The notes under the pieces: model-generated
Seen by the model: the letters and a program-made list of their open reading frames with translations, nothing else
Databases searched by the model: none
Told to the model about the DNA's origin: nothing
Made by a program: the position numbers and the translations under genes
In this document: piece by piece, positions 1 to 9,300 of the stretch
Layout: each line of letters opens with the position of its first letter
Position numbering within the stretch: the first letter of the stretch is position 1
Source of the DNA: an uncultured cyanobacterium
GTDB taxonomy: Bacteria > Cyanobacteriota > Cyanobacteriia > CAKZMO01
Direction of reading: 5' to 3'
Assembly: GCA_937128595.1 (NCBI GenBank)
Contig: CAKZMO010000310.1
Location: 1 to 32,838, forward strand
Length of the DNA stretch: 32,838 bases

Positions 1-102
1 GCCCCTCCTCTCATTTAGCAGTTCACAAGCAATTTAGTATCGCTATAGATGATGTTGGTATTGAACTTAAAAGTGTTTAGCACAATCATTGCATCCACGG
101 AT

Positions 103-246
103 CTAGCCACGAGTACGACGAATGTGATCCATGACTTGCTGTTTGCGATCGCTACTAGAAGACACAGCCGATCGTTGAAAAAACTTTCCTGTGCTGCGAG
201 CAATATGCTCCATCACTTTTTTCTTGCGTTCATCTTCGCTAGCCAT
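103..246 (-). CDS. small protein (47 aa) with internal duplication, unknown function
   Basis: An ATG at 246 opens a 47-codon ORF ending in TAG at 103-105. The product is short, charged and without membrane segments. It contains the same motif twice: KKKVMEHIARSTG near residues 8-20 and RKQQVMDHIRRTRG at the C-terminus, joined by a Ser-rich linker (SSSS near 28-31). Conservation of the [KR]xxVM[ED]HIxRxxG pattern within one short ORF argues that it is translated. It lies 72 bp downstream of the Ser/Thr kinase on the same strand, so it may be co-transcribed with it, and the Ser-rich linker could be a phosphorylation target (inference). No Shine-Dalgarno sequence is evident. I do not recognise the family and assign no function. 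Confidence 0.55.
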   Translation of the reverse strand: MASEDERKKKVMEHIARSTGKFFQRSAVSSSSDRKQQVMDHIRRTRG

Positions 247-318
247 TGTGCTTTCTCCGCTTAATACTTCTACATGGAAAGTATAGCGTTTATGAAGATA
301 TGTGTAGTGAATAAAGCG

Positions 319-1131
319 CTAGATATTTTGGAGTACATTGAGGGCTTCGTCAACCGTTGCAAAGCGCTTTTGAATCGTGGGTTCGATCATTTTACTGAGC
401 CACTGAGCAAACTCGGGACTACACTGCTGAACACCGTAGACATCAACAGACATCCCTTTTTTAGGGAGTGAGTCTGGCTCTAGTCCGGTCAACAGTGTCA
501 ACACCGTTAGCCCCAAGCTGTATAGGTCAGAGGAAAGGACGGCTCGCCCACCGAGCTGCTCAGGTGCCATGTAATTTTCGTCGCCTACTAGCGATAGCAC
601 CGTCGTGTGAGACGGTCGCGATGCAATTTGTTTGACAGAACCTAAGTCAACTAAACACACCTTAGATTTTTTATCCGGCGGGTTGACTAGCAAAATATTG
701 CTCGGTTTGATATCCCGGTGAACAATGCACGGCTCGTGGCTGTGAAGATAGGCAAGAATTTTGAGAATCGCCTTGGAGATATTCCTAGCTTCTTTCTCGC
801 TAAAAATACGACCCTTGCGGAGATATTTATCAATAGAAATCCCTTCGATGTAGCTTTGCACCAGCACTAATGCCTTCATCTCTTTGGGCAAATCGATTTC
901 AAAATAGTCGAGATATTGAGGCAGTGCGGGATGGTTTAGGGATTTCAAAATGCTCATTTCTCGATCGAAGAGTCTAATCACGTCGGGATGAAGCTCATCA
1001 TCCATTGAGATGAGCTTGAGAATTGCTGGGGTCTCATTTGCAATATCAGTCGCCAGCAGCGTCCAGCGCCCTGACTTGCGACCGAGTTGCTTTTCGACTT
1101 TGTAGCGATCGCCTAAAATTTGACCGGCCAT
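319..1131 (-). CDS. small Ser/Thr protein kinase (kinase domain only)
   Basis: The 270-residue protein is essentially a bare Hanks-type kinase domain with no transmembrane segment or extra domain, so it should be cytoplasmic. Visible motifs are a degenerate glycine loop (LGRKSGRW near 16-23 instead of GxGxxG), the ATP-binding Lys39 in AILKL, a likely alpha-C Glu58, the catalytic loop IVHRDIKPSN (Asp140, Lys142, Asn145), DLG instead of DFG (Asp162) and MAPEQ (188-192). The catalytic residues are intact, so activity is plausible despite the altered glycine loop and DLG. The ATG at 1131 fits because the conserved region begins about 10 residues in. No clear Shine-Dalgarno sequence precedes it. 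The next downstream gene is the 47-residue ORF. Substrate unknown. Confidence 0.9.
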   Translation of the reverse strand: MAGQILGDRYKVEKQLGRKSGRWTLLATDIANETPAILKLISMDDELHPDVIRLFDREMSILKSLNHPALPQYLDYFEIDLPKEMKALVLVQSYIEGISIDKYLRKGRIFSEKEARNISKAILKILAYLHSHEPCIVHRDIKPSNILLVNPPDKKSKVCLVDLGSVKQIASRPSHTTVLSLVGDENYMAPEQLGGRAVLSSDLYSLGLTVLTLLTGLEPDSLPKKGMSVDVYGVQQCSPEFAQWLSKMIEPTIQKRFATVDEALNVLQNI

Positions 1132-1498
1132 AGTTCTGATTGCGCTATGCCACTAACATGAAGAAACGATTAAAAAAATGAGATAAGAAACAAAAGCAGC
1201 GTCGTCAGCTTGCGGAGGAATGCTCGAACAAAACCTCAAGTTACAGAGCGTAATCTACAAGATTGAATCACACAATGCTGCAAAATCGTCGATCTCAACA
1301 CAATGAAACGATTCGAATACTGCCAACTCACGTACTGCCAACTCACGTTCACGCTTAAAACAGCGATTTGTTAGGGTTCGTTTGAGTTATTTAATTCTCC
1401 CAAAGAATCAATCATCAAGAGAATTCAGTCCCAATCTTATCTCTCAACCTACCCTATTTCACAGAAATGCACGTCATTCCCCACGTATCTTTGCAATT
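1132..1498. other. intergenic stretch between kinase start and PPTase end
   Basis: This 367-bp AT-rich stretch separates the PPTase gene from the kinase gene, both on the minus strand, so it should hold the kinase promoter and the 3' end of the ols operon. I see no strong intrinsic terminator. It contains one perfect 15-bp tandem duplication at 1318-1347. No convincing gene is seen; ORFs on the plus strand here lack family features. Confidence 0.6.
1318..1347. repeat. 15-bp perfect tandem duplication
   Basis: The unit TACTGCCAACTCACG occurs twice back to back (1318-1332 and 1333-1347), about 190 bp upstream of the kinase start. Two copies only; possibly a slippage product. Confidence 0.9.
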
Positions 1499-2311
1499 TT
1501 AGTCCGGTTCTCGAATTGCAGCCTCTACATCGAAGAAATGTATTCGAGCTTTCCTGCCCTCATAGGCGATCGCTCCTTGATATCCAGAAATCGGACTAAA
1601 GCTTTGAAGTGTCCAACCTTCGAAAGGATTAGATCCGCGACTTGTCAACACAAGGCTAGCCGATTGAAGGCCGACTAACCCTTCTCCCTTTGCTTTCAGA
1701 TACGCTTCTTTCAATGTCCATAGGGTGAAAAAAGCGTCATCACGTTCAACAGAATCATTTTTACCAGAAGTACAGTGTGCGATCGCCTCAGATTCAGAGG
1801 GGGTGAAAAAGCGCTGGGCAATTTGTACCCCCTCTGGCATTGGGCGTATCCGTTCAATATCAACACCAATGGCGCATCCTAGCGTAAAAGCATAGAGAGC
1901 CAAATCATCGGTGTGGGTGAGGTTGAAGCTCAACGCTGACTGCTGAGACTGCAACACAGGAACGAGGGTGGGTTTGCCATGACTGCCATAGCAAAATTGA
2001 ACCTGCTCAGGGGCGATCGCCAAGTAAGCTGCTAGGAGTTGACGTAATCGACAGCGCGCCGCTGTAAACCGGAGGCGATGGTGATCGAATTTGAATCGCT
2101 GTGCTCGTTCTTGCTCATCACTCGACAGCATAAATTCGTGCTGGGCGAACCAGTCTCTTGGCATTGATAGAGGCGATCGCCATAGATGGATTGTTCCAGG
2201 GCTCAACTGCGGCACTGACTCCGGACTGACCTGCTGATAACGCCAGTGAATCGCTGGGAGAGATCTGGCAACAGTTTTTGCTAGAAAGTCAGAGTTGCCA
2301 GTCATAAGCAT
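1499..2311 (-). CDS. Sfp-type 4'-phosphopantetheinyl transferase
   Basis: The 270-residue protein has the Sfp/HetI-type PPTase signature. The Mg-binding motif GVDIE lies at about 149-153 (Asp151, Glu153), and the WTLKEAYLKAKGEGL block at about 198-212 has Trp198, Lys201 and Glu202. An upstream SFNLTHTDDLALYAF block (128-142) is also typical. These enzymes transfer phosphopantetheine from CoA to a conserved Ser of carrier proteins. It is the last gene of the ols operon, 6 bp after the 344-residue gene, so the obvious substrates are the two ACP domains of Ols; it may also serve the fatty-acid ACP (inference). Two in-frame ATGs (2311 and 2305) are possible starts and neither has a strong Shine-Dalgarno. 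Its length is usual for the family. Confidence 0.93.
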   Translation of the reverse strand: MLMTGNSDFLAKTVARSLPAIHWRYQQVSPESVPQLSPGTIHLWRSPLSMPRDWFAQHEFMLSSDEQERAQRFKFDHHRLRFTAARCRLRQLLAAYLAIAPEQVQFCYGSHGKPTLVPVLQSQQSALSFNLTHTDDLALYAFTLGCAIGVDIERIRPMPEGVQIAQRFFTPSESEAIAHCTSGKNDSVERDDAFFTLWTLKEAYLKAKGEGLVGLQSASLVLTSRGSNPFEGWTLQSFSPISGYQGAIAYEGRKARIHFFDVEAAIREPD

Positions 2312-2317
2312 TGAATT

Positions 2318-3352
2318 TTATGAAATCAGACGAATCTGGAGCCAGTCTTGAGAGAATGCCCCAGCGTCAGGCGTTTTCGGACGAATTCGAAACAAGTAAT
2401 AGCCATCCATAGGGATAGGCTCGCTGAGATAGGTTTCGTCTTCGACTTTGGCCCAAAACAATGGGAAGCTGGCTCGGTTGTAAACCGTGAGATATACGTC
2501 AAACTGTTGAACCAGCGAAGGTGCAAGCTGAAGCGAAAGGCGATCGCCTGCCTCCATTGCGTCATAGAAAAACTCCGTTTCTGGCGCACCCACGGGCAGG
2601 AACTCTTGTCGCACAAACGCAGCGGGCAACCAGCGCCGCCACCTCAGCACCGTAAACACATAGCTGTGCAGAAATCGATAGAACCCATTTGTCTGGTCGG
2701 CTAGGGTGTGATAGAAATCGTTGACTTTAGGGGAGACAGGCTGTGCGGGAATTGCTTCTTGTCCATCAATTCGCACGGTCGGAAACACCATCTGATCAGC
2801 ACACTGATAGTAGCGCAGGCCGATGGAGTAACGTCCAGCGGGAAGCGACAGTGAATACCAATCCCTCTCGTCAGAATCAGGCTGGGCCAGTTTGTTAAGA
2901 GCTTGGCTCGGAGGGGGTTCTGTTCCGTTCGCCCTAGCCTGCTCCAGGGACCCTAGATTATCGACGGTGCGGTAGGTTGGGTAGCTATAGATAGCTGCCG
3001 TCCAAGAGCCTGCGGACTGGGCGATCGCCCCCACATTCAGCGCCAATTCCTGTTCAACTCGAAATGGCCCCACCGTGCCAATTACCGCGTGAGTGTTCCA
3101 GCGGGGGCCTTTGGTCATCAGCACAGGCAAGCTCAGAGGCGATTGCAGCGTCTCGGCTGAAAGCGATCGCCATTGGGCGGCTAGTTTTTTGTTGACACCC
3201 AAATAGATCGAGTAAAGAACCCCAATCACTAGCTTGGTGAGCTTGAAGGCGACAAAAGAGGGCACTGCAATGACCAAATCCAACACGGATCCGAAGGACA
3301 TACGTCGAGATGAAGTGGATTGGGAGGTAGGCGGTGGGGCAGTTTGGGGCAT
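2318..3352 (-). CDS. conserved-looking protein of unknown function in the ols operon (344 aa)
   Basis: This gene begins 12 bp after the Ols stop codon and ends 6 bp before the PPTase gene, so it is surely part of the operon. The N-terminus is a Pro/Ser/Thr-rich tail of about 17 residues followed by a long hydrophobic stretch (about 23-52) that looks like one or two membrane helices. The rest (about 60-344) is soluble, rich in aromatic residues and predicted by eye to be mostly beta strand (for example DWYSLSLPAGRYSIGLRYY). I see no recognisable catalytic motif. It may correspond to a cyanobacterial DUF family (DUF6208 comes to mind, unverified). A membrane-attached beta-rich protein beside an alkene synthase could help handle or place a hydrophobic product, but that is only inference. 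Confidence 0.85.
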   Translation of the reverse strand: MPQTAPPPTSQSTSSRRMSFGSVLDLVIAVPSFVAFKLTKLVIGVLYSIYLGVNKKLAAQWRSLSAETLQSPLSLPVLMTKGPRWNTHAVIGTVGPFRVEQELALNVGAIAQSAGSWTAAIYSYPTYRTVDNLGSLEQARANGTEPPPSQALNKLAQPDSDERDWYSLSLPAGRYSIGLRYYQCADQMVFPTVRIDGQEAIPAQPVSPKVNDFYHTLADQTNGFYRFLHSYVFTVLRWRRWLPAAFVRQEFLPVGAPETEFFYDAMEAGDRLSLQLAPSLVQQFDVYLTVYNRASFPLFWAKVEDETYLSEPIPMDGYYLFRIRPKTPDAGAFSQDWLQIRLIS

Positions 3353-3364
3353 AACAAGTGGTTT

Positions 3365-6300
3365 CTACCCAAGATGGGATGGAGTTACAGCATCAGTGTA
3401 AATATCACGGTTTTTGACGACAGTAGCAATTGCTTCTGCAAGGGCATCGGGCGCATCCAGGTGAACGTTATGTCCTCCTGCCAGGGTGAGCCGTGACGCA
3501 TGGGCAAAGGCGATCGCCTGCTCTTCCAAATCGGTTGGTCGGTTGAACTGGCTTTTGTCTCCATAAATGAGAGTGGTCGGCACTTGAATGGCCTGCATCA
3601 TCTCGACGTATCGTGCTTTGCCAAAAGGCAAGTTATTGTAGGTGATGCCTGCACGGGTTCTCAGCAGCGGGTCCCAACGCCAGCGAACGCCTTCTTCACA
3701 AGGTTCCAAAATGCGCTTAGCGAGATCGGATGCTTGTTCCTCCGTGAGTGACGGAGTCGCCTGTCGCAACCGAGCTGCCGCCGCTGTGGCATCGGGAAAA
3801 ACGGAGTGCTGAGGCGGCGATGCCAAATAGTTGAGATGGGTAGTGAGTTGAGTCGTGGTTTCGTGGGGTTGAGGATCAGCAGGCAAAATCGTGTCTACCA
3901 AGATGAGCGATCGCACCCACTGAGGTCGCAAGCTAGCGATTAATGCGGCTAAGACTGAACCCATCGAGTGTCCCACCAAGATTAGAGATTGAGCGGATGA
4001 AGTCTCTAGGAGCTGCTGAGCCAACGTATCCACATCGCTGAGAAAATCGAGCAGATGATAGGAGCCACCCTGTCCAACATGACCCGAACGCCCGTGGCCT
4101 CTCAGATCAGGAGCTACGACGTAATAGCCCTGACTGGCAAGCGCTTGGGCAACAGGTTGCCACACCGCTCCCTGATCCAAAATGCCGTGGAGACAGAGAA
4201 TCAAGGGATCGGAAGGGTTGCCCCATGAGCAGAGACAGAGCGGCAAACCTCTCACCTCCACTTCGGTTTCTTGGCGCTGGGGAAGCGGCTGAGCTTGTAC
4301 GGCAGCTGTGACTTGAGAGCGATCGCCCTGCTGCTCAATCTCTTGTGCTTTGTGGGAGGAGGGAGACTCTGGTTTAGCAGATGGCAGGTCGTACCCAAAC
4401 CGATCGGCCAAATCTTGGGTCTGGCTCTGGAGTACTTGAGGAAGCTGAATCTGACGCCACACTTCAGCTAGTTCTGGACGCAGTTGGCGATGGTTGGAAA
4501 AGTTGGGGTCTCCCACTGATAAAGAGGAGGAATGCACTCCATCCGTCATCCGATCGCCCTCGTAGGGATTGACCATCCGAGCTTCAAAAGGAATCTTCAA
4601 TAGGTCGCATAACGATTCCATCGCCGCTTGGGGCTGAGCAACTAAATCTTCATAGCGAAGCTGGATATGGCGATCGCCATCTACCGTTGAGAGAAACTGT
4701 TGAATGTTCTGATTGCACTGGTTCCAGACCTGCTCTGCCAGGTGATAAGGATTTGGAGACGACAGTCCCAGCATTCGATCCATCCGCATTCGCACAAAGG
4801 ATTCGATGACGGAATAGGGATGGCGCACGAGGTGAATGTACCTTGCCCTAGCGAACAACGCCTCGGCGCGGTCAAGAATCGCCCGATTGATCGCGTAGGT
4901 AGGAGACTTATCGATGAGGATGCGATCGCCCGCCAGAGATTGCAGCACACCATACATCTGGTCGATTGGCAGAGCTTCGTCTACCCATGCCTGAAGCATC
5001 TGCTGGCTTGTCGCAGCATCGACTCCTTTCAGTTCCATCAGCGATCGCTGAAGTCCCTCGTTAAGATGAGCTTCGGTCAGGCGAGCTTCCCGTTCCGCCA
5101 AAGTATTGAATGGCAACAGGTGCAGCTCAGGTGCAGCAAATATTTGAGGGTGTCCGGCTAGCATCACCCGCAGCAGAGTTGAACCCGATCGAGGACTAGA
5201 GAGAATCAACACAATCCCTGGCAACTTTCGGTTCGGTATATAGGCTGGGCTGGCCTGAAGAAAGAGAGACTGCTCGATAGAAAGGGTGGCTTCGTGGGGC
5301 TGGAGTTCTTGCAAATCTGTAGGCAAACCGATATGAGCAGATCCCGCTCCATTCCGTTGCGCTAAATCAAGCGATTCTGTCTGATGAATGCGTCGAAATT
5401 CTGCAACAAGATAGGTTGCTAGGGCACTAATCTGAGGCCGTTCGTAAAATTCCCGAGGATACAGCATCAGCTGTAAGTCTTGACGGCACTGATTCATGGC
5501 TTCCATCACCATGAGAGAGTCAAGCCCCAAGTCCAGCAGATTATCCGTAGGGGCGATCGCCTCTAGGTTGAGCTGCAACACCGCTGCCATTTGCTGACGC
5601 AGGTAGTCAAGCATCAGTACCTCTTGTTGGTCAGAGCTGGCCTCCATGAGGTTGGTAAAGATCGCGGGTTGAGTGCCTGAGGCAGGTTGACTCGATGATT
5701 CACCGGACTCTATGCCAGTCCCCAGTGCCGATTTAGGTTCAAGCCAATCTGACAAATAGGATGGACAGTCCTGGGGAGCAACTCGCTGAGCTAGATCCGC
5801 CCAACGAATCGGCATGACCCCGACCTGAGCTGGAAGGCGATCGCGCTGTGTTTGCAGCAATGCCATCAGCACAGCGACACCCTGTTTGGGAGCGATCCGA
5901 TCCATCCCTGCAGTGCTCAATCGAGCTTGAGCCTGATCGTCCAACTCTGCTCCCATTCCAGCCGCATCCCACAGTCCCCAGTTGATGCTGAGGGCAGGCA
6001 ATCCGTGCGATCGTCGCAGCACTGCAAGTTCGTCTAGAAAAGCGTTGGCCGCAGCATAATTTCCTTGTCCAGGAGACCCGAGTAGCGAAGCCGCAGAGGA
6101 GAACAGGACAAAAAAGTCTAGCTCAAGATCTTGAGTCGCTCGGTGAAGATTCCAGGCTCCTGCTATTTTTGGAGCCATGACTTGACTGAACTGCGACCAG
6201 GTTTGCTGACTCAACAGCCCATCTTTGAGAACGCCCGCAGCATGGATCATTCCCTGTACCCTCAGTCCTGATGCCTGAATTTTGGCAACCAGCTGATTGA

Positions 6301-9300
6301 CCTCAACCGCCTTTGTCACATCGGTTTGAATTACTTGAACAGAGGTTTCCCCAGCTCGAATTTGATCCAAGCGATTTTGGATGGTTGTGGAAGTATCCGT
6401 GGGCGATCGCCGACTCACGAGGGTCAGATGAGATACACCTTGACGGGCAAGAGCTGCTGCGATCGTCAGTCCCAGCGCCCCCAGGCCCCCTGTGATCACA
6501 ATGGTGGTGTTAGTGGCTGTCAAAGAGAAGCCCGACTTAGCAATTTGAGGAGAGGGTTCTAGAACAGCGCGATCTGACCAGGACTGGAGCCGCAGTCCAT
6601 AGCGTTTGTGCCCCCGAACTGCGATCCAGCGTTCGCCATCGGCAGCATCTGCTAGGAGACTTTGCCGAATCCAATCGTCGAACCATGATTCTCTGGCTTT
6701 GGAAAAACTTGCCTCTTCAGTCTCTGAGCTAGTTGCGTCTACAATCCCCCCCCAGAACGAAGGATGCTCCCAAGCCATCACTTTCGCCAATCCCCAGAGC
6801 GGCGCATGAGCACAGGCAGTATGGGGTTCTGCCTCAACTCCAGGAATGGTGAGAGCTTGCTGAGTCACGATCCAAAGCTTTGGAGAAATCGGCGTTTTTT
6901 GAGGGGATGAAGTGTGGGACGCGCTGACCACTGCCTCTAGACTTTGAATCAAATACAGGACGCTTTCACATCCGTAAGATTGAGCCTGTTCCAGTTCTTC
7001 AACGGTTTCGTCAACCTCGGGTTCCAAACTCCAGAGATGGACAACACCCCGGAGAGGAGGTAGAGAAGGCGCGATCGCCACTTTTTCCAACATCTGTCTA
7101 AGGATCGAGCCATCGGCAGGAGACACAACCCAAGGGCGATCGCTTTTAGACTCAAGTTCAGCCGTGAGCTGAGCGACTGTGTCCTGATTCAACATCAGGG
7201 GTGATCCTGACTTCTCAGAGTGGTCAGCATGGTCTTCCACTGCCGATGCTTCGCTGGTGTAAATCAACACCGCAGTTTGATGGTGCGATCGCAACTGTTT
7301 TGCAATCCGCTGTCCTGTCCCTTGGCAATCAGCAAAGATAAGCCAGGTTCCAGACTTCTCGCCCGATTTGGAGGAAGGCTTTTGCCGAATGGATGGCAGC
7401 GCTACCCATTGAGGTTGGTAGAGCCAGTCTTGCCATAGCGGGGTATTGGACGAGGAGCGATCGGGACTTGCTGACTCCCATCCTGCCGTGAACCAATAGC
7501 GCTGTCGCTGCCACGGATAAGTAGGAAGTCCAACTCGGCTCTGACGGCGATAGTCTCGGTCGAAGCCAACCCAATCGACATTAACTCCGAGCGTGTAAAG
7601 GCGGCCTAAACTTTGCAGCAGTTGAGTCCAATTGGGACGGCTAGAGCGAAGGCTGGGCAACCAATGGTAAGGCTTTTCTTCATCAGCATGGGCACCGGAA
7701 ATATCCGTGAGGTGGCGACCCATGCTACACAGGGTTCCTGTCGGGCCGATCTCTAAAAAGATACGATAGCCTTGGCCTTGCAACGTTCGAACGCTGGAGG
7801 CAAACATGACGGGCTGGCGTACATGGCGACACCAGTAGTCAGCCGTAGCGATTTCGTCTCCAGCAGAACGACCCGTGAGGTTTGAAACGATGGGTAGCGT
7901 TGGCGATGCGTAGGTAATCGTCTCGGCGATCGCCCGGAACTCATTTATCATCGGTTCCATCAGGCTGGAGTGAAAGGCATGGGAAACTTGCAGCAGTCGC
8001 GATTCGATTCCATCTGCGGCGAGATGAGCGACTACGGCTTCAACAGCGGAACTTTCTCCTGAAATGACAACGTTTCGTGTGCCGTTGATGGCGGCAACAT
8101 CAACTCTTCCGTTTGTCTGCATTAATACTTCTCGAACCCGCGCTTCAGAAGCAAAGATAGCGGCCATGCTGCCCTCTTGGGAAAGAGCCTGCATCAGGCG
8201 CGATCGCGCTGCAATTAGCTTCAGCCCATCTTCTAGGCTAAAGACCCCCGCAAGACAAGCCGCCACATATTCGCCGACGCTGTGTCCCATTAGGCTGCTG
8301 GGCTGGACTCCCCACGACAGCCACAGTTGAGCCAGAGCAAATTCCAAGGCGAACAGCGCAGGCTGAGTGTAAGAGGTTTCATCAATTAGGGAATCGGCAT
8401 CGGGCAGTGGTGAGTCGGATGTGGGGTACAGCACATCCAGCAGCGGTGTTTTGAGGTAAGGGCGCAGCAAGCGATCGCACTGATCGATGGTGCGTCGGAA
8501 GATGGGCTGGGTCTGATACAGGTCATGACCCATGTTGATGTATTGAGAACCTTGCCCGGTGAACAAAAATGCGACGGGGCACTGTCCCGACTCAGCCGTG
8601 CCTTCAGTCCAAGGGAGAGTGCGAGTGGTTTGAATAGGCTGTAAATAATCGCTGAGGTGTTGCTGAAGTTCTTCCAAATCTGATGCGGCGATCGCCAACC
8701 GACGGCTCAGGGGCGTTCGGCCTGTGTTTAGGGTAAACCCAATATCTCCGACGGACGGCGCAGTATCAGCATCAAACCGCTCCAGATAGCTCAGGTGTGA
8801 TTTGACTAAAGCTTTGAGCGCAACCTCATTTTTGGCTGATAAGGTGACGAGATGTAGGGGGCGATCGCAAGTTGGGGTGCGCTGGCCTGCAACAGGAACT
8901 GCAGGCAGTTGTCGCTTGAGTTCCTGGGAACTTGGAGCCGTCGAAGTCGGTAGAGGCGGTTCTGACAAAACAGCATGAGCGTTGGTTCCGCCAAAGCCAA
9001 AGGAACTCACCCCTGCAATGCGGCGATCGCCCATGCCCTCACCCACTATCCAATCTTGAGCCTGAGTAGGAATGTGAATCGGCGTGTCGTCTAGATGAAT
9101 ATGAGGATTAAGGGTTTGGAAATGGAGGTGGGGTGGAATCTCGTGATGCTGCAACGCCAAGACGACTTTCATCAAGCCTGCCATGCCTGCGGCTGATTCT
9201 AAATGGCCGATGTTCGTTTTCACTGAGCCAATCCAGCAGGGCTGATCGGGCGATCGCCCCTGCGCCAGCACGTCCTTTAGGGAATTGAGTTCAATCGGAT

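Noticed and set aside
1217-1303. 28-codon plus-strand ORF preceded by GGAGG in the kinase upstream region
   Set aside because: The GGAGG lies only one base from the ATG, too close to serve as a ribosome binding site, and the peptide has no recognisable feature.
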